Below, one piece after another: positions 10,800 to 23,200 of a stretch of 64,000 bases of DNA. Numbering within the stretch: the first letter of the stretch is position 1; each line of letters begins with the position of its first letter. The notes beneath the pieces were generated by a model, which saw only the letters and a list, made by a program, of their open reading frames with translations, was not told the DNA's origin and searched no databases. Source of the stretch: Metellina segmentata (Eukaryota; Arthropoda; Arachnida; Araneae; Tetragnathidae); the NCBI GenBank assembly GCA_947359465.1, contig OX375872.1, positions 8,564,137 through 8,628,136 on the forward strand, in the 5' to 3' direction. The translations under genes were made by a program, and so were the position numbers.

Positions 10800-11640
10800 A
10801 CTTCGATGACAACAGAGAATGATTTTCAATTCGTTCGCAACGCTCTTTCAATATTTAACCCTCTGGATACAGAGACGGACGAAATTTTTGGAATCTCTGG
10901 TTACGGAGGGGTTTTGAATCTTTCAGATCTCAAGCTCCTGAAGAAACGGCTGAAGTCCATTAAGATTTCCATGCCCTCATTTCTGTGCCACAAAGAGAGT
11001 AGAGCGTGAATAGCCTCTGTTCCGTAGACAGGAAAGTCAAGGTTCTCGATGGGGAGCTTCGAGCGCTTAGAATGTGTGAGAGGTTGATGATATATCCCCT
11101 TAAAAACTTTGCCAAAGACACCTTCGAGTGTAAATTATCATACATATTGAAGATTTCACCATCATTTCAGTGTTTACCCTGACATACCTTCTAGACATAA
11201 TCAGACCCACAATAGAACTGCAACATGTGATGACAAAGGTTCTAAACGTATTACCTCTTCTCCTGGGTTAACATTGAGTTAATATCAGCTTGATCCGTCC
11301 GGTCTCTTGACCTCTCCATTCTTGTCTTATTCCAGAATCTGAAAATAAAACGGGTCTGTTTAGACCGCCCTCAGATCTGTGTATGGAGGATGTTATCCCC
11401 CCTTTTAAGTGACCACTGGCATCGATCACCCTTTACGAGCTGTCAGCGTCTTGACCTCCTAGAGGGTTACTCCTATTGTTCGACCCTATCGACCGGTGAT
11501 ATCAATCTTGCGAAAAATGATACACCAGACAATACTATGAAAAGAAAACGTTTGTCGTAAATGCCATTCAAGTTAGGTAATGAGTTAAGAGGGGTCGGAC
11601 ATGCAGATGGCCCTGCTTCCCTTAAACTTCGCCGCTTCGT
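10800..11640. other. Higher-GC unclassified segment inside the hAT element
   Basis: This stretch is less AT-rich than its surroundings. On the minus strand 11130-10895 is open and reads TLEGVFGKVFKGIYHQP, superficially like a protein-kinase glycine loop, followed by no further kinase motif. On the plus strand a 67-codon ORF (10806-11009) has no recognisable domain. It may be a fragment captured by the transposon, or simply element sequence. Confidence 0.3.
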
Positions 11641-12013
11641 TTTACTGATAGCCTTTTAATGTGGGAAAATTTCCAGAACTTGCTGCTAATACACCGTAGG
11701 CAATGTGAGGTATCCTTTTACAATTGAAACAGTACGCTTTTGAATCCATTCTTACGGTGGAATGTAGCGCGCATTTCAAAATTGAATTCGTACAAACCCT
11801 GTTGGTTTTTTTTAGAGAAAATGAATTTTTTTTTTTACTGTGCATCAAACATTTTTTTCTTCTCCAAATAAAATTTAAGAATTTAAAACCCCTGAAAAGG
11901 TGACAAAATGTCAAAAAGGTGACAAAAAATAAAAGGGTGACAAAAAGTGACATGTTAGGAGCCCTGACTGTTTAAGAGACACAAGAGCTTTTTTTCCATA
12001 AATAATTGAGAAA

Positions 12014-13122
12014 AATTTATAAAAATTAATAAACATAAAAAATTTGGAAATTTTTTTTATAATATTTTATATATAATTTTATATATATAATTTTTTATTT
12101 AACATATGAGAGTTTAATATTTTTTAATGAAAACTCATAAATAAATTTTAGAAAATCTCTCCCTAGGTCTTTTGCATATACAAAATGATATTGTTGAAAT
12201 TTACTTTATACAAAAATATTGAAAATTGACAGAGGAGTAGGGTTTATAAGCGTGTATAAAGGCTTATAAGTGTGTAGGGTTCATAAGTTTTAAAAAATAT
12301 ATTAAAATCGTAATATAAAATGTATTTGTAAATAGAAACTAATTTTTTTTATTATTGCTTAGAAATATGTGCTTAGTTCTCACTAAAAAATAGGTAATTT
12401 AAAATGAATGATAAGAATTTTGGGCTTTACCCTTACGGGTCTCCCAGGTATTATTTCAATAATTCAATTCACTTAACTTCACAAAAAAGTTTTCTCATTT
12501 AGAGTGGACCAGAAGCATGCAATCTTTAAGGTTCACTAAAATTGAATTATGCCCTAAGTTATTATTTTAAAATTTATAAAAATTAATAAACATAAAAAAT
12601 TTGGAAATTTTTTTTATAATATTTTATATATAATTTTATATATATAATTTTTTATTTAACATATGAGAGTTTAATATTTTTTAATGAAAACTCATAAATA
12701 AATTTTAGAAAATCTCTCCCTAGGTCTTTTGCATATACAAAATGATATTGTTGAAATTTACTTTATACAAAAATATTGAAAATTGACAGAGGAGTAGGGT
12801 TTATAAGCGTGTATAAAGGCTTATAAGTGTGTAGGGTTCATAAGTTTTAAAAAATATATTAAAATCGTAATATAAAATGTATTTGTAAATAGAAACTAAT
12901 TTTTTTTATTATTGCTTAGAAATATGTGCTTAGTTCTCACTAAAAAATAGGTAATTTAAAATGAATGATAAGAATTTTGGGCTTTACCCTTACGGGTCTC
13001 CCAGGTATTATTTCAATAATTCAATTCACTTAACTTCACAAAAAAGTTTTCTCATTTAGAGTGGACCAGAAGCATGCAATCTTTAAGGTTCACTAAAATT
13101 GAATTATGCCCTAAGTTATTAT
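12014..13122 (+). repeat. 557-bp tandem duplication, two near-identical copies
   Basis: Copy 1 (12014-12565) and copy 2 (12571-13122) are offset by exactly 557 bases and I find no difference between them by eye over the whole length, including long T and TA runs. The joint is TTATTAT-TTTAA-AATTTATAA. No coding sequence, terminal inverted repeats or LTR signals are visible. It is either a very recent segmental duplication or an assembly artefact. Confidence 0.92.
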
Positions 13123-15022
13123 CAGTGGGAAAATAAAGCTAAAGTCTAATTTGGACACAATTTTTTTTATCAAATGAAAATACTTTATTTTAAAATGCAG
13201 ATTAACAACGAAGAATAGTCACTTAAATATGCTTCACAGAAGTTTCAGGTTTGTTTTCCATAGCTCAGACCAAGACTACTTTGCCGTAAACTTGACAAAA
13301 AATCTCTAAAAATATAGAATAAAACAGCCAATTGTATGCTATAAAATATTAACATACATTTATATTTAAAAGTCAATAATAATTAATATGAAATAACGAA
13401 CAAAAAACAGTAAAGAAAATAAGAACTTGTTTGAACAAGTTTGTATTGAAAGGTAAAATTTATCACACTTATTTAAAATACTTTTATAATATACTATTCC
13501 TTTTAGCATTTCAATTAAAATAGAATATGAATCCTCTTAAAAATGCTTGACACACATGTTTTTAAGGTCCAGTATTTTCCTTTCAGTTTTGTAATGTAAA
13601 ATAAAAACAGACCTGCAACAAAACATCTGTTTAGATCATTTTTTTTCCTTGTTGCATTTTGGGTGTTGATTTCAAAAATCACAAAAATTATGTATCAGGA
13701 ATTTTATCAAACTTGATTTTTCACCAATATTACACATGTTAAAATATGCTAATTTTAATAAACACAATCTAAATCAGGAAATTTTGCAGAAAACCGGAAT
13801 TTAAACTGCAGATTAAAATACACTATTCACCTTCAGAAGTAGAGAACAAGAGTTTTCTAACATATCACAAGATGGTGACTTACATAGTTTATTGCAGTGA
13901 TAAAGCTGGTTGATGCACAAGTTTGTGATAGGATATAGACTAGCCTTAGGTTTTTCTAAAAGAAGCTTTTCAGCTGTACAGAACAGGAACTAATGACTCA
14001 ATCTATTAGTCATTCTTTGCATATCAAAGAAAGATGTGTAAATTTGAACACGAGTCTTAGATATTAAATGCAATGATCATGAATAAAATTTTCATTGAAA
14101 TTCAATAACAATTGACACCAATGACAAAGTAAAGTCAGTTTTAAAATATGCAAGCCTTCCAATAGTGCATGCACCATTTAGACTTATTGGTGGAAGTTCT
14201 TGTGATACACAGAAAGTTGAATATTTACTTTCAACCCAGTTCTCATAAAAGGCTTGTTATTAGAAATCAAGAATAAATAAAAATATAAGTTATCAATGGA
14301 ATAAAAATATGGGAATTAAATTTTACAAAAATCTGATACATTAAAATTTTGAAAAACATCCGATTTTAAAAATCTGATACATTAAAAATTCAAGAGAATT
14401 CGCAGTTTTGCGAAAAAGAGTATTTTTGTATAGTTAAAACAGAATGATTTAATCAGAAATTTCTAAATGGAAGGAGTTAAAATTCACAAACGTTTGTTTG
14501 GAATGAAATACTGAGAACTTACCCTACATTTTGCTGGGGCCTAACATTTTGAGAATTCTTTTGCCTTAAATCATGAGACTCTAGATACAATATAAAAGGA
14601 AAATGTTGTTAAACTTCCAAACTATTATGACATAAGACCTCATTATTTTAAAGCAAAGGAATTATACTTGAATCTAATAGTGGACAACATAAAATTTACA
14701 ACACCGCCCTACAAACCAGTAGAAATAAAAACATTTTCTTTCCAGAAACATCACAGCAGAAATAAAATAAAAAAGTACAGACAAAAAGCTAATTACTTAA
14801 AGTTTCTAAAATATCCTGAACTTTTTGTAATGAACAAGATCAAAATATCCACTGTTTGCATTACGAATAAGACATGCTATTTTGACTAAACTCCAAACCA
14901 AATCTAGATTTAATAGCTAATACAAATATTGCTCTACTCTGGTATATGAAGAAAAATTAAAATGTGGAACCATTAAAATCTGCATAGGCTTTTAAGTGTT
15001 TCACCAATCATCATCAGAAGCA
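13123..15022. other. AT-rich sequence without recognised feature
   Basis: No coding, transposon terminus or structured repeat stands out. The short ORF at 14668-14889 has no domain and is unremarkable for this composition. Confidence 0.5.
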
Positions 15023-15087
15023 TCAACACTAGAACTTATGCCATTGTGATTACCCTTAAATTTTTGACAGTGTCATTTTGACACCCG

Positions 15088-15170
15088 TATTGGATTGGAT
15101 ATTTGGGTTTTATGGCGCAAGGTCCAAATGCGGACAAGTTGTGCCACATTTTAACACCGGTAAATAAATC
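15088..15170 (-). mobile_element. SINE 3'-module fragment
   Basis: It contains GGGTTTTATGGCGCAAGGTC followed by AAATGCGGACAAGTTGTGCC. The same module, in either orientation, recurs near 51770, 52150, 59520 and 63780. It is inserted in the piggyBac-like element. Confidence 0.6.
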
Positions 15171-15795
15171 ACATAAAATAATTGCAATGACTAAATATTA
15201 CCAAGACTACTATTCAGTTGAGTTAACTTTTACGATTATATCATGAAATTTACAGAGAATATGACCCTATATATGTCAGAAAAATGCAGCAAAACAAAAT
15301 ATTAATATTATAAAATAGAAATAAAAACAATAACGTTATTAAAAATAAGAGGCAAAATGTTAATTTTTATCTTAATAATAATTGTTGAGTGATTGTTATG
15401 TTCTCACCAGGCTTTTAATTATTTATACAACTGTCAAGGAATCAAACCCAAATTTTCGAAATCATAGCAAAATAGTTGGTTTGAATTCTATGAGAATGTG
15501 TGGATTTGAAATCAAATCTTAAAAATCTACGGATTTCTCTAAATATATATCGACCCATTGTTTCTTTACAGAAGTTTAGGCTCCAAGAGTCAGACCATAA
15601 GGACTGCAGTTAAATGTTTTTGGGACCACTTATTCCGTGAGCATAGAATATCACAGAAAAGTACATAGTTCATCAATGGATACAGACCAGCTGATGATTC
15701 CAAACTCTTATACCTTCAACATTTGTGCATTTTCTTATGTGTTCAAATATGTAACTGTCGATGAGAAGAAATCACAAACTCATGTTTCGCAAAGT

Positions 15796-16094
15796 TAGTT
15801 GGACAACTACTTTGACGTAAACAAATCTAGCCACAAATCTGCCTGTGACATTGCCATTATGCAGTATCCATTCAGTGCCATCCCTAGAGACATATATATT
15901 CGGATTATTTGGGATATTATCAGTTTTTCATCTGCACTTTCTTCAGATTCTTCTCACTCACTTTCATGTAAATTGAGGGCATTAGAATCTAAATCCGAAC
16001 AATGGAGCTCCCCACCATCGAATTCATTTTCAGCTAGTTCTCGCAAAAAATTACTAGCAATTTCTTCAGGACTTTGACCTTTCCAACGAGCCAT
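15796..16094 (-). pseudogene. piggyBac transposase N-terminal remnant
   Basis: From the ATG at 16094 the frame reads MARWKGQSPEEIASNFLREL and an acidic stretch (FDGGELHCSDLDSN), the usual acidic N-terminus of piggyBac transposases. A TGA at 15954-15956 stops it. A few dozen further codons in register (SADEKLIISQIS) follow to a TAG. The DDD catalytic core is absent. A 141-bp hAT MITE is inserted 17 bases upstream of the ATG. Confidence 0.5.
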
Positions 16095-16111
16095 CGTTTT
16101 CGTGTCTGCAC

Positions 16112-16252
16112 TAGGGATGCAACATCGAACAACATTAAAAAATAAAACATTGACAACGTAAAAACATCGACAATGTAAAAACATCGGCTCCAATAAATCG
16201 ATGGTAAAATAACTCAATGCTTTTTTAATAAAATATCGATGTTGCATCCCTA
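16112..16252. mobile_element. hAT MITE, 141 bp, with exact 8-bp target-site duplication
   Basis: Inverted ends TAGGGATGCAACATCGA and TCGATGTTGCATCCCTA are flanked by identical 8-mers GTCTGCAC at 16104-16111 and 16253-16260. Both the 8-bp duplication and the AGGGATG terminus fit hAT. It is too short to code. It is inserted inside the piggyBac-like element, so it is younger than that element. Confidence 0.93.
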
Positions 16253-16851
16253 GTCTGCACTACACAAGGTTTGAAAATCGAATCTGCTTTTTTTATAATC
16301 AGATAAACAAATGTAAACGGCGAAAAACACTTAGACCCAATCGCACAAGTATAATTTATTCGTTTCCGCTATGAACATAACATTGTGTTCAAGATCAAAC
16401 ATATGTGCGATAAGAATTTGTTTGGTTTGTTACTACTGCTTGCTACTCAATGATATGTATTTAGAATGATAACTTTGCTTAGTGTCAAAACGACAGCAGC
16501 GGATCTCTAGGTAAATTTGGCTGTAACATCTTTATAAATTAATCTAATGATTAAAAGTCACCAAAATTTTTTTATTCAATACACAAATGCGGAAAGAAGA
16601 ACAAAATAAACAGGCTCTGGTGTCAAATTGACACCAACGGACGTTCTAGTGTTAAAAAAATCTCAGCTACCCCTACATTGAGAACCAAAGAAAAGGAGCT
16701 CAAACACTCATATATTTTCTCACCCTAGGAACAATCTTCAATTTTCCTTGAAAATACAGTTCATTCGAAAATACAGCTCAAAAATAGAAAAAACGCAAAT
16801 TTTAATAATCAGCTTCGTCTACAAATGAATTTTACTGGGGTGACATTTCAT

Positions 16852-16857
16852 TTTAAT
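16852..16857 (-). promoter_or_regulatory. Possible polyadenylation signal (ATTAAA) of the VPS9 gene
   Basis: The common variant hexamer lies 61 bases downstream of the TAA at 16918 on the minus strand. Such hexamers are frequent in AT-rich DNA, so this is supportive only. Confidence 0.35.
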
Positions 16858-16917
16858 GAAATCTTTTTTGAGCTCTAAACATGTGTACACAAATATAACT
16901 CTGTAAAATATAAAAAA

Positions 16918-17202
16918 TTACGAAATGGAACAAAACAAACAGAAAATGTATTGAAAAAATATGAAATGATGCAAGTTCAAAAGAGACCAAAGAAAATAAA
17001 TGACAAATATACACACAAATAAACTCAATAGACCTTTTAGATTAGTCCAGTCTCTAAGCTCCCTAGTTGATGCTTCTATCATTTTTGTGACGTTTTCAAG
17101 AAGATGATCAGTTGGTGATTGAAACTGAGGTTTAGATTCAACAGATGCCTTTTTATTATTTTGCATCTCCACAGTAACTTCCATCAATTCTTCCAATGAC
17201 AG
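16918..17202 (-). CDS. VPS9 gene exon 15 (last exon, hydrophobic tail)
   Basis: Acceptor TTTGCAG, 285 bases to TAA at 16918-16920. Residues 400-455 are polar and helical (LSLEELMEVTVEM, LLENVTKMIEAS); 456-490 are hydrophobic (LLSLFVCIFVIYFLW and on). An alternative reading is a donor at AAAAG|GTCTAT (~17034), a poor splice consensus; the T-rich tail would then be intron. An ATTAAA 61 bases past the stop favours a terminal exon. Confidence 0.65.
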   Translation of the reverse strand: MSLEELMEVTVEMQNNKKASVESKPQFQSPTDHLLENVTKMIEASTRELRDWTNLKGLLSLFVCIFVIYFLWSLLNLHHFIFFQYIFCLFCSIS

Positions 17203-20200
17203 CTGCAAACAAATACTTATCAGAAATTCATTAATTAAAGCATATGCTTTCCATGTGTTCTACATACAGTTTAATTTAAATTTTAATACATAAGAATTCA
17301 TGGATCACACAACATTAGGAACTATAAGAATATTCAGGATGGTTCTTAAATATTTACAAATTCAACGACTGCAAACTATATGATCTGTGGAATTGAGTGG
17401 TGTGGCAACTGGGGATAAGCGAATTCTGCGGATAATCCATAAAATAGCTAAAAAAAGGCACAAATCAACACGCAAATGTTTTTGAACAATTTTAATTTAC
17501 AGAGAGTAGTGGGAATATACAAACAATTATAAATTAATGAACAGTAGATTTCTGAATTTAAAAGTTTATTTATTTACTTATTCACAAAAAAAATCGGTTA
17601 GTTGTTTTAGTTTTAAAACACCTTTATAATTGAGATTTTTCAACAACATTTTGTCACAAAGTGACCGCGATATGCTGCAAAGTGGATAATCCACCCGTGG
17701 ATAATCATATGCTACTATAATAATATCTCACATGCTTCTGAACAAATGTTACATAAGTGCAATATATAAAATTTCCAATTTGGCAATCAGAAAACAAACA
17801 GATTTTTGAAAGGTAATTTAAGTTAACAAATCAGATAGCAATAAATAGTAAAATATAACAAAAAAGTATTTTACCTTAAATGGCTCTTTATCAATTGTGC
17901 AAAGGAAAGTACAACTAGAAAATCATTTAGACAATTAACTTAGTAGTGACAGTAGAAAGACGAAAATTACCTCTTTTTTAATTTTCCTAGTAGATGGTTT
18001 CAAAAATTCAAATTCATTGCTCTTAAGGTATTCTTTTGCTGCTTGGAAGGTCACTAACCCAAAACTGAAATAAATGCTTGACTGAATGTACACCGAAGAT
18101 ATTACCTTTAATAGTAGCAATAAAAAATACACTAATTAAAATTTTTAGATACAATTTGAAATTTACACACAATTTTTCAATTTGAAACAATATACTGTCA
18201 ATTTTACAAAGATTAACTACCATAAATATGAATGATTTTGCCTTGTTATAGTAATCAAATTACTTTAATAAGAAAGTTAGCTTCAATTTTATTCAATGCA
18301 ATCCACTCCTTTTTAAATCTCATTGGACTGGTAGCTAAGTGGTCTAACCCTTGATTCAGTAGATTTCTTGGTTTAAATCCTTGTCAAGCCATGATTACTT
18401 TAAGTGGTTTAAAATCCACTTCAAGTTTGGTTTGATTGGCCTCAGTGGAACAAAAAATTACCCCAGAGTGACAAACCAAACCTCTTAATCCTATCACAGG
18501 TAACATTATCTGTTCATTTATCAATTTTGTAACCATTATATAGGGAACCTTATGAAGGACTTAGATAACACATAAAAACAAAAATGTTTACATGGTTTCA
18601 CATACTAGGTAAAAAGTAACCATAAAAAGACGTGTTCAAACGGGCAAGAAAATAGTCAATCAAACAAGATTGTGCATATCTATAGATAATAACTTGAAGG
18701 TACTGAAATGCTGAATTCAGTAATTAACCATTTTTTGATAATATGGTAAAAGTAGCTAATAAATTTTACCAGACCCTTAGAAAGGAAGGTTAATTTTCAA
18801 ACAAGGCAAATTATTTTGTGTGATTTTGCTTTAGAAATAAGAGTGAAACCTTAGAAATGGCCATATTCTGCTATTGTTTTAAAAATATTATCCCTTTTCC
18901 AAACAAAGATGAAATAGAGCATTAAAAAGAGTTTCCTAAAACTATTTTTACATTTTACAGCTTCTAAGGCAAGCAGTAAAAAACTAGTTATTTTTATTAA
19001 ATTCTACCTTAACTTGTCAACTGGTGAATTTTCCCAGCAGAAGTTTTGAATGTAGTACAGGTTACTAACAAAATACTGAGGCCGAGCTTGAACTATGACA
19101 TTAACTAGTAAAGGAATCAAATCATCTGATGTCAAGCATGGCGTATCTGAAAAATACAAAAGTATACTATCAAAAAATTACGAAAGTTTCTAAATTATAC
19201 AAGATTTAATTATTAAAAACAAAGAATTTCTGAGTGTAATTTAAAAAAATACATTTTATACCTTTCTATAAATCATCACAAATCTTTAACCATTTTAGAA
19301 TACAATTTTTAAATGTCTAAAATTCTATAGTTCTTGCTGTGTTGAGTCTCATTGTTTCATTTTAATAATTGCAACTTCATATCTTATAAATGAGTAATTT
19401 TAAACCTGAACACATTTTATTAAGATAAAGGAATAAGGAAATAAAGAATAAATTTAAAATTCATTACAACACATGCATTTCACAGTATGAAATTTTGAAA
19501 TGTATATTAATAGCTTTCTTTAGATTTAGACACCAGTAACTAAGCTAATGAAAAATAAAATCGTTATGCTGATTGATCAATAGATTAACAGATATTCTGA
19601 TCACTTAAGTTAATTCTCTGAAAAGGCATTTCAAACAAGGTCATGTAAATTTATTAATGAGGAAAAGTAGCAAGTTCTACAACAATTTTTAAGGTGCAAT
19701 TTTATCACATTAGAGAGGTTTTAAATACTCAAGTTTTATCAATGTCTAATTATCCTAATAATGTACAAGTCTAATCAAGGAAAAAATTAAAAATTTTTGA
19801 TACAACTAATTTTAGAAAAAAAAACACTACTAAAAGACAGCTTATAAAAATTATTTTCATAGTTTAACAGAAAAATATTACATTTAGCTAAAATATCAAT
19901 CTTCAATTAGATAAAGAAATTATAAGCAACTAGGGGGCTGACGCTCGCCAACCCCAGGAACTGCAAGCAGTCCATCCGGATAGCTTTGCTCGTCTATCGG
20001 ACACTACAATTCTTAAGTCTAGCTTAAAATGGGCCCTATTTAGTCTACATAGACCTGAAAATTGATCTGATTATGTATTGATGAATGATACAGCTAAGGT
20101 TCTGAGAGAGCAGCGAGAAAGGGGATCTCTTGGGACTACTAAATTCACTTTTAGAAACAGTATGGGTGAGTATTTACATTGACAAATAGATTTCTGGGAT

Positions 20201-23200
20201 AATATATGACTGAATGTATTTACAATAATAACAAATTCTGGGGTATATGATATTTGAGTATTTACACGGTACAAATTAGTTTATCCGAAGACCCTTTTAA
20301 TGTATTGTTTTTGAACGATACAGCTAAGGTTCTGAGAGAGCAGCGAGAAAGGGAATCTCTTGGGACTTTTAGGAACAGTGCTGGTTATTATTTACACTGA
20401 CAAATACATTTCTGGAATATATGAATGAATTTACTATGATAACAAATTCCGGGGGTATATTCATTCACATTAAACCTCCCTGTACACACAGTTGTGTATT
20501 TGAGAACTCGCAGACACAACAGTACCAGATTTGAAAAATCTCACTCTAGAAAGACCTACATACAATTGGCCATGAGTAAAAACTGGTTTGATCAAATCTA
20601 AACATATTTTGTCAAAAGTTTGGCCCTGAGCTTTATTAATGGTCATTGAAAATGCTAACCTAATAGGAAATTGTTTATGCTTGAATTTAAAAGGCATATT
20701 ACTATCAGATGGAATAAGAGGTATTCGAGGTATCAGGTAAGATTCATTGTTTTGGTTACTTATTTTTTTTTGCTTCAATTATATTTTTCTGCAAATTTAC
20801 CACTATAAGTCTAGTTCTATTGCACAAACCTTTTGAAGGTGCTACATTTCTGAGTAATATTATAATAGCACCCATTTTTAATTTAAGTTTATGAGGTGGC
20901 ATTCCAGTTGGTGTAATGTATTCAAAATTTCCTCTGAATATGCAAGTTGATCTTGTAGATCTTCACTGACTATTGTGTCAATACTCTCATAAATGACTTC
21001 ATTTCCTGGCTTACACTGCAGTACATGATTATTGATTTGAACTGATGAATCATTTGTTACAGTGAGAATGGCCCGATTTTTGAGCTCTTCAGGCATCACT
21101 GTTTCAAAATCTATATCATTGAACAGTTGTTGCACAGTTTCCTGAATAGCTGGATTACAAAAAGGGGGTAATTGAACTTTATCTCCATTTTCTCCTTCAC
21201 CTACATGCAAAAGCCAATTTGCAAATTCCTTCTCAGTATCTAAAGCTCGCATATTTTTGTTTTATCTCAGAACACGAAAAGAAGACCACAATCTATGTTT
21301 TTTTAATGCAACTTGAAACTGCTAAGGACCGAGAACCTCTTAAAATGACTGGAAGCACTTGTCGGAAATCTCCACCCAATAAAATTATTTTCCCACCAAA
21401 CGGCTCATCACATTTTGTTATATCTTTCAAAAGTCTGTCCACTGCTAAAAAGGCATGAATATGAGTCATTGGTGCTTCGTCCCAAACAATTAACTTAGCA
21501 TCTAATAACACTTTAGCTTCTGAATTATTTGGTTTCAGACTGCATGTTGAAGTAGCATTTAAAGTAAGGGGAATTTTAAAAGTAGAATGAGTAGTCCTGT
21601 CTCCAATCAACAATGTTGCAGCTATTCCAGTTGATGCTACAGGAATGGCTTTATCACCTCTTCCTCTAACTGCATGTAGTAAGGTAGAATACACAAAAGT
21701 TTTGCCTGCTCCTGCAGGTCCATCAAGAAAAAAGCACTTCTTAAGATACATTAGTTTGGACCCCATAAATTGCATTCAATACTTCATCAACCACATATTT
21801 TTGTTCTAAATTTAATTTTGCAATATTAATATCAGCTTTGGATTGCGTCTCTACAACATCATAGGAAAGCTCAATCAAATTACATTGCAAGTAAACAAAA
21901 GGAAGATTCAATTTTTAAAAATTTAAACCATAAGACCTCAACAGTTCATTGATTTCTGCAAGGGCATATTGTGGGCCAGTTTCTTCCAAATACCTATGAA
22001 TGAAATCATCAGAGAGAGAACTTTTATGTTGAGTCCAAAGTTCAGGGATATTTTCTACCTCACCGAATCCACAAATTATTGTAAATAAAAGTCTCAGATA
22101 ACTTGGGACATGAACAGTAGCTGCTTCAAGTAGTGTATCATGCCAGTACTGATCTCCTTCTAAAAGACCAAGCTCTTTGGAAGGTTTCACATATTACTCC
22201 ATTTACAGTCTTTAAATCCTCAAAACTTACAGCACCAACTTTTCTCAACAATAATATTCTAAGGTAGAATCTCTCCGAATCCTGAACACTAACAACAGGC
22301 ATTCTGCCAATTACTTGTTGTCCTCCTCTTTGCTTTTTTTCCATTTGGTGTTGCTTTGTCAAAAACATAATATTGAGGGGTATCAGCATAATAAACAGGA
22401 TGTGCCTCTGTATCAACTATGTTTAATTGAAACCATGCAGTCAAAGTGGTTTCTTTTATTGATGCCCTTTCCACTGCATCGTTTTCTTGACCTTCTCTAA
22501 AATAGATTGGCTGATGCTGTGGCAAATGAACAGCCAGTCTAATAACTGTGTGAGATTTATTGGACATGTGGAATTCATTTAAGCATCACATTGCCTCAGG
22601 AGCACTTGCATACCTCCCATCAAAAAAATTTATTATTTCATTGTGATCTGCAGCATCAGTTTTTAACGTTACAGAGGCAGCATCATGCCCTTTGTATACA
22701 TATTTGTACAAATACTTTACACTTTTAACAGATGCACACACCTCAACATTTATATGGGCATTATATTTTTTGGATAGCCATGGATTATAGGGTACTATCC
22801 AGCAATTATCTATATAATAGTTCCCTACTCTTACAGGTTCAGTTTGCCTTCTTTTATACACTGGCTAGCCATTTACATTTTCTTCTGTCTCCTCTATGAA
22901 TGTTTTTGGGAATTGTTTTGAGCATTCACCATCTCTCATGCAGGGGGATTTTGGATTTATAAGACCACAGGGGACATGAACCATACATTTAGTAACAATT
23001 TGATATAGCCTTTCATTTACAGTAACATCAAGTAGTTCGGCCCTCACAAATTTATCGATGTCTTCTTTGGAGCGAATTTTGGAAGATGAATCTAATGTCA
23101 ATAAAATATGACAATGAGGCAACCCCCGCTTTTGGAATTCAATTACATAAATGTATGATGTTACTGACCCAAGTATTTTTTTTTTTTAGATCATTCAAGT

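Larger units (their letters stand above)
8719..11966 (-). mobile_element. hAT-like transposon with 14-bp TIRs
   Basis: Perfect inverted termini CAGGGCTCCTAACA (8719-8732) and TGTTAGGAGCCCTG (11953-11966) bound about 3.2 kb. Just inside each end lie clusters of a subterminal GTGACAAAAAGTGAC motif (8752-8855 and 11893-11951), as many hAT elements have for transposase binding. A broken transposase lies inside on the minus strand. I could not find a convincing 8-bp target duplication (flanks GAATAACT and ACTGTTTA). Confidence 0.75.
15027..16651 (-). mobile_element. piggyBac-like element, internally deleted
   Basis: The ends are CACTAGAACTT (15027) and the inverse CTAGTG ending at 16651. Just inside, both have a GTGTCAAAWTGACACC-type palindrome (15069-15086 and 16619-16635). 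The right end abuts TTAA (16652-16655). The left flank is TCAA (15023-15026), a one-base decay of the expected TTAA target duplication. CACTAGA ends plus TTAA are diagnostic of piggyBac. It holds an N-terminal transposase remnant, a hAT MITE and a SINE tail. Confidence 0.8.

Noticed and set aside
12014..13122. The 557-bp pair as LTRs of an element
   Set aside because: Copies are adjacent with only about five bases between them, have no TG...CA ends, primer site or coding region; tandem duplication fits better.
17034..17039. Splice donor AAAAG|GTCTAT in the last VPS9 exon
   Set aside because: Poor donor consensus and no recognisable ankyrin exon further left in the window; kept only as an alternative to the hydrophobic tail.
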